Shown: positions 1-9,945 of the stretch, piece by piece
How the letters are laid out: the number at the start of each line of letters is the position of its first letter
Position numbering within the stretch: the stretch's first letter is position 1
Assembly (NCBI GenBank): GCA_021432605.1
Contig: MU271143.1
Span: 1,745,277 to 1,809,276, forward strand
Source of the DNA: Coniochaeta sp. PMI_546
Taxonomy: Eukaryota; Ascomycota; Sordariomycetes; Coniochaetales; Coniochaetaceae
Length of the DNA: 64,000 bases
Direction: 5' to 3'
The notes under the pieces: model-generated
What the model was told of the DNA's origin: nothing
The model's database searches: none
What the model saw: the letters and a program-made list of their open reading frames with translations, nothing else
Program-made: the position numbers and the translations under genes

Positions 1-1052
1 TTGAGGTATACGCCGGCAAGCTCGGCCGAACGACGCTCGGGAATCATCAGGGCCAGAATGTCCTCAGCTTTGAGCCAGACTAGAGCGATGGGTATGATCA
101 TAGACCACAGGAAGTACGTCATGCGTTGAAGCTGAAGGCCGACGAGATGTTTATGCCCAGATCCGTAGGCTTGGGCACAGAGCGTATCAAGGCTAGTTGC
201 TAGGCCCTGGAAAGGGGCGTAGCAGGTGATATTTGCTGTCATAGTAGCGACTGGGCGGATGGGTCAGTATGTCATGTAGAGAACAAAATTTGAAGGGGGG
301 GAAACCTCACGGCTCACAGCACCCAGTTCGAGTTTTCCAATTCGCCCTACGGCGAATATACTCGCGACATTGATCGAATACTGCAGCAGAAATGTGACTA
401 TGAGCGAGCGTGAATACACCGCAATGGTCTTTGCTTCTCTCTGCCACGTCGTCTTTATCTTGCCCTCTGCAACAGCCGCCTCCCACTGCTCATTTAAGTG
501 CTCATGTCCAGTAGCTGGCCCCTGCAGGCTTCCGGACCTAAGCAGAGGCTCTGCTTCGGCCGAAGCCCCCTCTTCATCCACCGTCTCTGGTAAAGGCAGC
601 TTGGTACTGAAGAGCCTCTTATAGACGGTCCGGAAGAAGCCAGGCTTCTTCTCCACCGGATGCTTGGGAGGGAGGATATGATTATCCCTCAGCAAACTCC
701 TCTCGGCGTCTCGTGACTGACGCCGCTCGGCCCTGGATAGGAACGGCTCTGGAGTCGGCGGGACGGCAAGGGCTGGCCGGGTGGTGCCGTATGCGATACC
801 ACTCGGCCTGCGGTAGAGCAGCGGCGTTCTACCGCCGTCTTCATCATTTTCGTCCGAGGATGACGCATCATCTACAGCGGCCGACCCGTCTTGCAGCTCA
901 TCTTCATCCGAAGAACACTCGGCTAGATCTCGGGCGAGGACCTCTTGTGCTAGCGGCGAGGATGCGCGGAAGGACTGTACCAGCGATGATGCAAAGTCAT
1001 GATGCGTTGTGCCAGTAGTTGGTCTAGGTGGAATTGGCTGGTTTCCTGCCAT
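1..1052 (-). CDS. MATE-family multidrug/toxin extrusion transporter, N-terminal part (cut by window edge)
   Basis: Exon 1 runs 1052 to 311 and exon 2 from 250 down past base 1; the 60 bp intron (310-251) has GTGAGG and CCCAG ends. The spliced junction reads GAVSLATMTANITCYAPF and continues into GLATSLDTLCAQAYGSG, a hallmark of MATE exporters (YDR338C-like in yeast). About 220 residues of hydrophilic, Ser/Asp/Glu-rich cytosolic N-terminus precede the first membrane segment, which starts near SLIVTFLLQYSINVASIF. The family exports organic cations and drugs in exchange for H+ or Na+, at the plasma or vacuolar membrane; the substrate here cannot be told. The ATG at 1052 opens the long frame. The gene is divergent from VPS15. 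Most of the membrane domain lies outside the window. Confidence 0.9.
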
Positions 1053-2333
1053 GCCTCCCTCAATTAGTCACGCGTGGAGGTTTGTCAGGCCGTCGATAGT
1101 GCTCAGACACTGCTTCGAGCGCGACACTGATTACCGAGGGTCGTGACTTGCTAAGCACCGATGACCGGAGTCGTCAAGGGCGCGGGAAATAAGGAATTCG
1201 AACAGCCTTCCTGCTCTTGCAACGAGAAAGTCAAGTTGTTCATGTGAATCGAATCTCATAAGTAGCATATAAGGGTTGAGTACCCGCCACGGGAGACGGG
1301 AGTCAAAGAAAGCTACGTAACTGCTTGGTCCGGTCCACTTAGACCCCTATCTAGCGTAGGAGGGTAAGATTGAGTCACCGACGGACCCAAGATCAGGCCC
1401 GCCACACGCATATGATCCCGATTGTAGAGCTAGTTTGCCCGCTATGCATAGTCTGGGTCCTCAAAGAGGATATACGAATGACGCACCTGAGGTGGTGCAT
1501 GCTGCATTTCAAGGGTCTGGAGCCCAGAGAGAGCACAGTTTGGCGAATCAAAGGACGATCCCCTCCTACGCGTGGACAGGTAGAGTACTGCAGCTGGGAC
1601 GGTATATGCCGTACCCCACTGCTTCCCTGACCACAGAGGAGGGGTAGAGGCGGGTATAGACTAGAGCTTCTAGTCCATCGTAGACTTGCAGTTGCAGCAT
1701 TTGGCTGTAAATAGCTTACACGAAGGAATGGTGGTTAGGTAGATCGATGAAGATATGCAGCCAATATCACTTGATTATAGATTAAGTACTAATCGACACA
1801 CTAGGTACCCTGAACCTGACAGTTATTGGGAAGTAAGACCTTTAAGGTTGATACCTGGGGTAAGGTATTCAATCTTGGAGCTTGGGAGCTTTGTCCGCAA
1901 CGGAGCCTTAGCGTGTTCTAGGATGTCTTATCTTATCAGTCTGGGCGTACAACGGTCGGTGGTGCCTGTAGGTACCGTAGTACCTCATAGCAGCTGACCC
2001 TACCACAGCAGAGCTGCCACCAGCTGGCCCCATTCCGTCATCTTAACCACCTGCGTGACCCTTCCCAGGAATGCGGCCTCAACTCTAGGTCTGCAATAAC
2101 TCGTCTTGTACTGCAAGCTCGATTTGATAGAAACCAGGAAGCTGGAATAAAACCGCACACACTCATTTCTGCTACGATTGGCCCCCAGCTCTGACTAGCG
2201 ACACGACCGATACGGCGCCTCGAGAGGCGGCATCCAAGATGCGCCACGCTTCTGTCGAAGCTTCGTGGAGGTAGTCTTGCGCCGATACGGACCACCCGTT
2301 CGAACATTCAACGCAGTCAAGTCTCCGGCAGTC
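1053..2333. other. intergenic region, MATE / VPS15 divergent promoters
   Basis: About 1.3 kb between two divergent genes. Only short frames without recognisable protein character occur. It is visibly more AT-rich than the flanking exons. I see no RNA gene or mobile-element remnant. Confidence 0.6.
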
Positions 2334-5300
2334 ATGGGTCAGGGATTTTCTCTTGCCACGCCGCCGGCAGGGGCTGCTGGTATCGATGTTCCCGAGCTCG
2401 GCGACCTTGTCTACGAAAAATCCATCGGTGCTGCACGGTTCATGAAGAGTATCCGGGCCAGACATCAGGATGGTGTTGTGCTGGTTAAGGTCTTGGTCAA
2501 GCCGTACCCTATGTCACTGGAGAAGCACAGACAAGAGATACTCCGTAAGACCTTGCTCCGCTAAGCTGCTTTCATTAATTCGCTTGCTTGCCTGTTATCA
2601 AAATTTACTGATACCTCCCGATCGTAGGTGAGAGAAGGGCCCTGGAAGATATACCAAACGCCCTCGCATACGAGCGAGTCGTCGAGACAGAGACAAACGG
2701 TTATCTCGTTCGCCAGTTTCTTTACAACTCCCTCTACGACCGTCTGAGCACGAGACCTTTCTTAGAGGACATAGAGAAGAAATGGCTGGCCTTCCAACTT
2801 CTTTGCGCTTTGCGAGACTGTCATAGCCGGGAAATATACCATGGAGACATCAAGACAGAAAACACGCTTGTTACCTCTTGGAACTGGTTGTACCTCACCG
2901 ACTTCTCCGGATCTTTCAAGCCTGTCATGTTACCGGAGGACAACCCTGCCGACTTCTCCTATTTCTTCGATACTTCTGGTAGGAGAACCTGCTACTTGGC
3001 CCCTGAGAGGTTCCTCCCCCCCGGCGAAGCAGCGGAGCCTGACGCCAAAATCACCTGGGCGATGGACGTGTTCAGCGCTGGCTGCGTTATTGCTGAATTA
3101 TTCCTGGAAGCCCCGATCTTCAACCTCAGCCAGCTGTACAAATACCGAAAGGGCGAATATGATCCAAACATTCTGCACCTTAGCCGCATTCCGGACAAGG
3201 ATTTGCGAGACATGATTTCCCACATGATTCAACTGGATCCTCAGAAGAGATACTTGGCCGAGGAGTATCTGGAGTTCTGGAAGGAGAAGGTATTCCCGAA
3301 ATACTTTTATACGTTTCTCCACCAATACATGGGCCTCATCACCGACCCCTCGTCCGGTCAGTCTCCTATTTCTGGAGCAAGTAAGAACCTTGGTGAGGCG
3401 GACCAAAGAATCGATCGCGTGTTCCGAGAGTTTGACACAATATCATACCTTCTGGGATATGCCGATGATGCCCGCTCTGAGGTCAACCAAACTTCACCGC
3501 GGCTGGGGCTGGGACACTTTCCCATCCGCGTCAACCTTCCCAACAGGGCCCATTATATCTCTGGAGGGCAGCAGCCGCCGGCAGATGATGGAACACTTAT
3601 ATTTCTTACATTGATCGTGTCTTCCCTTCGCAACACGGCTCGTGCTGAGGCCAAGATAAAAGCATGCGATATTCTACTGGCTTTTGCTGAGAGGCTGACA
3701 GACGAGGCCAAGCTAGACCGTGTCCTACCGTATTTGATAACCATGCTGAGTGACAAGGCGGACATGGTCGTCATCGCTGCCATCAGGACAATCACCCAGC
3801 TGCTTGGCCTCGTCAAGGTTGTTCCGCCTGTCAATTCGCATGTGTTTCTGGAGTATATCCTGCCCCGGATGCAGGTTGCGCTGGTTGGTACGCAGAGCAC
3901 TGCTTCTACTCCGGTGGTCAGGGCCACCTATGCTTCTTGTATAGGTTTTTTGGCTGCCACTGCTGGTCGCTTTCTGGAAATGGCCGCCACACTACGGGCA
4001 GATGGTTCCATTACCACCGCCGACCCAGAGATTGAGCAAGCCAATGATGCGGATGCAGCGTTTGACGGGTTGTTCGACAACGCGCACAAGGAGTTGGTTG
4101 ACTTATTCGAAACACACACTAAGATCCTTATAGAAGATTCTGATCCGCATGTCAGGCGAGCATTTCTCAGCTCCGTCCCTGAGCTATGCATGTTCTTTGG
4201 CACGGCCGACTCTAACGACATCATCCTGACACACTTAAACACATATCTCAATGACCATGACTGGATGCTCAAATGCGCGTTTTTCGACACCATCGTTGGG
4301 ATAGCGGCTTTCCTGGGAAGCACCGCTTTGGAGAAGTTTATTCTTCCGCTCATGATCCAAGCTCTAACGGACGAGGAGGAATTTGTTGTGCAGGCTGCTG
4401 TTCATTCGCTGGCCGAGCTTGCCAATCTAGGCCTGCTGTCGAAACCTATGATTTGTGAACTCGTTACTGTCGTGGGTCGCTTCACGATGCATCCCAACAT
4501 GTGGATTCGTGAGTCTGCCGCCGAGTTCCTATCCTCAGGCACGATGTACTTGAGCCCAGCGGATGTCAAGTGTATGGTTCTACCTCTAGTAAAACCATAT
4601 CTCAAATCAGGCATAGAACCTGACTTTTCCGAGCTTGCTCTTCTGGATGCGCTAAGAAGACCATTGTCGCGGTCGGTCTTTGACCAGGCACTGCTCTGGG
4701 CTCTCAAGCAGGATCGCGGCGACTTCTGGAAGCCACTGAAGAAACTGCGAGACATGACGTTCGGGGCTTCCACGTTGATCAGTCGGCCTAGCAGGGACTC
4801 AAATAACCAAAGTCTTGCCCGGTTGCCGAAGAACGACGAGGATGAGCAGTGGCTGTCACGGTTGCGAAACTTGGGGCTCGCCCCAGAAGACGAGCCGAAG
4901 CTCCTGGCGCTGAAAGAGTTCATTTGGAGGCTGAGCCAAATCAAGACTCGAAACTCTGGTGCGCTTGAAGCAGCAAACACCAACCCGCTCAATGATATTA
5001 TTGCACTGAGAAGCCTGGGAATCACACCTCAGACTGTGTTGTTTGACGAAGAGCCATTGCGGCAACCGGTCCCGACTTTAGACCAGGACACCGATACACC
5101 TCGAACCATAACAGATGCGCTGCTCGATGCTTCGATGACTATCGACGACCCGGTGGGACGGAGGAGGCGGGCGGCGCTGAATAGTCACAGACTAACCTTG
5201 ACAAGCCGCGGTAATGTTTCACCCATGTCAGCGGATGATAGACGGCCCTTGGACGATGAGCTTACAGTATCACCTACAACACCCCAAGGCGACAGTAGCT

Positions 5301-7114
5301 CACGAGGTAGCTCGAGACGGGAATCATTGGCACAAGGCAAAGTAGCCACAGTCACAGACGCGGTCTCAGCTCCTCATGTCGGACACGATTCGGCCTTGAG
5401 GGCGCTCCGACACCAATCAAGTGCCATGAGTCTCTTGAACGGCAAGGACGGCGCGAAATCGGGCCCGGAAACCGGCACGACCGAAGCCAATGCATTTGGA
5501 GAAATGGAAGGCCCTACCGCTCAACTGGCCCATGGCAGACCATCTTTGCTCGGAAGGCAGTCTTTTGCAACAGATACTAGTGAAGCAACAATTCCTGTGA
5601 CGAAATTACGGGCAAATCACACATATACTGGAAATGATCCTAGCATTCTCAAAATGCTCGACGCCATCTATGTCGATAACTACCCTCACGACGTTGCCGA
5701 GTTTGGGCCGTTGGTGACACCAATCAGTAGGAACAAGCTAAACAACATGGCGAGTGCAAAGCCTACCGAAGAAACATGGAGACCCAAGGGCAAACTTGTC
5801 GCCACTTTCTCTGAACACGTCGGAGCTATAAACCGTGTGGTCGTCTCCCCCGACCACGTCTTCTTCCTCACAGCAGGCGATGACGGCTGTGTCAAGGTGT
5901 GGGATACCGCGCGGTTGGAGCGCAACATTGCGCATCGGTCAAGGCAGACGCACAAGCACGACACGGGGGCTAAGGTGCTCGCTCTCTGCTTCATCGAGAA
6001 TACGCACTGTTTCGTCAGCTGCGCCAGCGACGGCATGGTCCACGTTGTTAAGGTTGACACGGGCAGCGTGAGTGGTACCGTCCGGTATGGCAAGCTGCGC
6101 CTCTTGCGGGAGTACCAGCTACCCGACGGCGAGTTTGCAGTCTGGTGCGAGCATTTCAAACAGGAGGTTAACAGCGTACTGGTGCTGGCGACGAACAAAT
6201 CTCGTATCCTCGGCATCGACCTCCGCACCATGACGTTGCTGTATGTGCTTGAGAACCCGGTCCATCACGGGACGCCTACCTGTTTCTGTGTTGACAGGAA
6301 GAGAAACTGGTTATGTCTCGGAACGTCGCATGGTGTCCTCGACCTCTGGGACCTCCGATTCAAGATGCGACTGAAGGGCTGGGGCGTACCCGGAAAGAGC
6401 TCTATCTACCGCCTGTCCATCCACCCTATCAAAGGCAGGGGCAAATGGGTATGTGTAGCGGGTGGCACGGGCCAGGGCGAGGTTACCGTGTGGGACCTGG
6501 AGCGCACGCTCTGCAGGGAGATCTACCGCGTTAGCGGCAACAAAGAAGGGCCGAGGGGCTATGACCCCTGGGAGGTGGACGAGGACAAACCGGAGGGCAT
6601 GCTGGGCCGTTTCGCTACTAACATCGAGCCCGCGGCGACGGGAAATGCGGACAGAGGCGTGCGGGCCATGATCACAGGCACGGCGAGCGCGACGGCGGAG
6701 GAGCAGCAGCAGCGCGAGGTGCGGCATGCGTTCATGATTACGGGTGGCTCGGACAAGAAGCTCAGGTTCTGGGACCTCGCTCGCATCGAGAACAGTGCTG
6801 TCTTCAGCGGGTTACAGCATGACGAAGGCAAGCCGACATTCACGGCCAGTCATCCGACAGCGTCGATGACACTCAACACGGAACGGCTGCCCAGACAAGC
6901 CGGGGGCTCAGGGTCGTCTAGCGCAAATGGGTCGGCTGCTGGGAGCTCGACCAAGGCTAGGAACCGGCCGCCTAGGTCGACCGTAATTTCCTTGCAGCAG
7001 CAGCAGCTACTCAAGAGTCATCTGGACGCCGTGACGGATATTGCGGTTATAGAATCTCCATACACAATGACAGTGTCCGTGGATCGGAGTGGTGTGGTCT
7101 TTGTATTTCAGTGA
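2334..7114 (+). CDS. VPS15: Vps15-like regulatory protein kinase of PI3-kinase Vps34
   Basis: Two exons, 2334-2544 and 2628-7114 (83 bp intron), give 1565 residues. The start is set by the MGQGFSL N-terminus, with the Gly2 myristoylation signal typical of Vps15. The kinase domain covers about residues 25-310: catalytic loop HGDIKTEN at 142-149, a DFS instead of DFG triplet at 162-164 and APE at 195-197. HEAT-type repeats follow from about 390 to 720, then a long disordered Ser/Thr-rich linker, and a C-terminal WD40 propeller from about 1125 to 1565. Vps15 anchors and activates Vps34 on endosomal and autophagic membranes in vacuolar sorting and autophagy. The DFS variant and three-part order match the family. 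The large second exon has no internal stop. Confidence 0.97.
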
Positions 7115-7491
7115 ACGGGTGTTAGGGGGGCATGGCATGGAGTCTTGGGAATTTGTGGAGGGATACGAGGTTTACAGGCTATTTATCCGGACTGACAGAG
7201 TCAAATATGAACATAATGCAGTGTGGTATGGTGACAATAATTCGGGTTGACAGTACTCACCAGGGTTAGGGTTTATAATGGTGAATATGTCCAAGTGTAA
7301 CAGCGACGCGCCCGCAATCCAAATTTTTTGAGCTTGTCAGCCTTGTGGTCGACAAAACATTGTAACCTCCAGCCTTCCCACTCATACTGGCATTCGCACC
7401 CAGTCGACACTTTCCCCGTGCATACAGAGCTCAACATAATAATAGACAAAGCAGACCCATTGCAAAGAGAGAAAGTATCTAAATCGCCAAG
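7115..7491. other. intergenic region VPS15 - LEA1
   Basis: 377 bp holding the VPS15 3' end and the LEA1 promoter and leader. No other feature is seen. Confidence 0.6.
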
Positions 7492-8527
7492 ATGAGGCTC
7501 ACGGCAGAGCTCATCAACAACTCCCTCTCGTATCTCAACCCACTCAAAGAGCGAGAGCTCGATCTCCGAGGTGCGTTTTCTTAAGGACAGATACTACACT
7601 TTGATGGCAGAGCAGAATTGATATCGGAAATCTTCCTTCCTACGCAACAGGTCACCGAATTCCAAACATAGAGAACCTGGGTGTCGCAGGCGTGAGTTAC
7701 CCTACTTCCTTCCTCCTCTACCACCCCTTTCCTCGTCCGCATTCGGCTAACCTTTGTGGCGGGACGAAACAAACAGCCTCAAGATTGCATCGACTTTACC
7801 GATAATGACATTCAGGTGCTGGGAAACTTCCCGCTCTCGCCGCGGATAAGGACGCTGCTGCTGGCGCGCAACCGCGTGTCGGTCATCCAGCCAGCGCTGC
7901 CGACCGCGATCCCGAACCTGAGAAACCTAGTGCTAGCGTCGAATAATCTGGCCGAGCTGTCGGATCTTGACGTTCTGGGCAAGTTTGCGCGGTTGACGCA
8001 CCTAGTTCTGCTGGACAATCCGGTGACGAAGAAGGAGGTGCGTCTGATTGATCTGTTTGTGGCTGCGTATATGGGTTTATATTGACGCTGTGGGATCTTA
8101 GAACTACCGATACTGGGTCCTCTGGCGATGCCCGACGGTCCGATTTCTTGACTACCAGAAGGTTAAGCAGGCCGAGAGGGAGAAGGCGACGGAGCTCTTT
8201 GGGACGGCTGATGAGCCGACTGAGCTTGCTTTAAAGGTTTGTCGATGCCATATATTCTCTCCATATATGTGCCGTAGGACTGGTGTTAACGTGCTACAGA
8301 TCATGGGCACCAAGTCCAATACGTTTGATGCCTCGGCGACCAACGGACCGTCTGGTGGCACTACTTCCAAGATTTCGAGGCTTAAGCTTACGGACAAGGA
8401 GCGTAAGAAGCTGCAGGATATGATCAAGAAGGCAAGCAGTCTGGAGGAGATCATTCGGTTAGAAAAGGCGCTGAACGAGGGACGGCTTCCGCCTGGGGTT
8501 ATTGTTGATGATGCTATGGAGGAGTGA
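7492..8527 (+). CDS. LEA1: U2 snRNP protein A' (Lea1), leucine-rich repeat
   Basis: Five exons: 7492-7570, 7651-7691, 7777-8037, 8102-8236 and 8300-8527; all junctions keep frame and give 247 residues. The start MRLTAELINNSLSYLNP, the block DCIDFTDNDIQVLGNFPLSP and leucine-rich repeats ending in NYRYWVLWRCPTVRFLDYQK identify U2A'. The C-terminal helical tail (LTDKERKKLQDMIKKA) is also conserved. U2A' binds U2 snRNA stem-loop IV together with U2B'' and helps recognise the branch point during spliceosome assembly in the nucleus. The four short introns include one with 41 bases of coding between its neighbours, so single-frame reading misses exons 1, 2 and 4. Confidence 0.96.
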
Positions 8528-8763
8528 ACCTGTTTTGCTTAGGCTTGCTTGCTGGTCACAAAAGGTTTAAGGAGTTTGGATTGGTTCATCGGCTGGAAAA
8601 TAAACAGACATTTGCATGCATTTCCTGCGTGCAGTTGCTACACTAGTTGGAAGTAGCAGTCATCATCACAATGCAGAAAGATAATACGCCACAGCTCGGC
8701 TTCAAGGGGAGAAGTCTGCGTCCCAATGCTTCCCATAACTCCACGTCAAGCAAATCCAAGCAT

Positions 8764-9486
8764 TCAACCCGTCATATCAACATCCCCGTCATGACCCCTC
8801 TCGGCCTGCCTCATCTCCATCTCCAGCTGTGCACTCGGATCATCATCCGCTAATATTTTCGTGGCGGCAACACCGTTCGCATGGCCGTTTGTCTTGTGCT
8901 TCTTGCCGTTCGGTAGACCGGCCGGCTCCTCACCAGCGACACCAGCCTTCTTCTCCCCCTTGAGCTTTGCCCTCGTAGCAGCTGCCTGGTCCTTAACCTT
9001 TGCGTAGCTGATGGTCTTGGGAATCACGTCCTCCAGGAATTCGAGGTTGTCGTGGTGCAGGACGGCATTTGCTGGATCCCCGCGTTAGCATCAAGTTCAC
9101 TCCGAGGTTCGATTCTCAGACTAAGCGGCTTCATACCCATATCCTTGTACTGAATGTTCCGCCTCGGTTTCCGTTCCAGCTTGGCCATGTTGTGAGCCTC
9201 CTGTGCTAGGTGCTGGATGAACATCTCCTATTCGCAATCGGTGAGTTTAGGTGCCCCAGATCAAGCATACGGGACTGAGACGTACGGTCGCGAGAGTTAT
9301 CACAAATGCTGCATTATTGGAGCATGTGTTGATGTCTTGATCCATGCTTATGATCTTTTTGACTCTTGTCACTATGTTCGTAGTTAGTCTATGAACCGAG
9401 TATCAGATGCAGCAGTACTCACGTGGGAGCTGGGTGGTGCCGGTGACCTCTTTCCGGGGAGGAATGGCTGTAGTGTTGTAAGGCAT
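8764..9486 (-). CDS. DPB3: Dpb3-like histone-fold protein (DNA polymerase epsilon / CHRAC type subunit)
   Basis: Four exons on the minus strand, 9486-9423, 9371-9286, 9227-9137 and 9071-8764, give 182 residues. The histone fold covers about 20-105: LTRVKKIISMDQDI, then NTCSNNAAFVITLATEMF, then NIQYKDMANAVLHHDNLEFL and EDVIPKTISYAKV. This is the CBF/NF-Y (H2A-like) pattern of fungal DNA polymerase epsilon subunit C. A charged, Lys/Ala/Glu-rich tail follows. The protein would pair with Dpb4 to hold Pol epsilon on DNA and support replication and silencing. A CHRAC or related histone-fold role is the main alternative. It converges with LEA1 (236 bp gap) and diverges from the CLC gene. Confidence 0.85.
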
Positions 9487-9945
9487 GGTGGAGTTGGATA
9501 TTCGTTGTGTATGATAGTGTCGTGCTTTTCCACAATAGGCTCTCAAAGGCGATCTTGTTGAGCGGCGACCTCAATGGTATAGGATCTCATCACGAGGGAA
9601 GAAGTGAACTGAAGCGCCCATTAACGCGTGAAACGCGACATGGAAAATCGGCATAAGGGGGGTGGATGTAAAGATTGGCTTGGCAAAAGCTGTCAGCTGG
9701 CAGTCTGAAGAGCTAAGCTTTAGGCGCGCCAAGACGCTTGTGGTGTCTCTTGCCGAGACCGTCACCAGCGCTGTGGATTTCGTCAGCCTCGCAGCGCTCG
9801 GTACACTCCTTTATTATCTTTGTATGACCTCCTCTAGAAGCAGCACCTTGACGATACAAACCCAAAGGCCAACTTGCGATAACTTGACCAGCCGATCGCA
9901 GGATCCGAACGCATCCGCCGCGAACATGCTCCAAAGAGCAGTACT
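9487..9945. other. divergent promoter DPB3 / CLC transporter
   Basis: 459 bp shared upstream region. No supported feature other than the two 5' leaders. Confidence 0.55.

Noticed and set aside
9061-9136. B-box-like GGTTCGATTC that could mark a tRNA gene
   Set aside because: The flanking bases do not form a T-stem or acceptor stem, and the stretch is an intron of the Dpb3-like gene.
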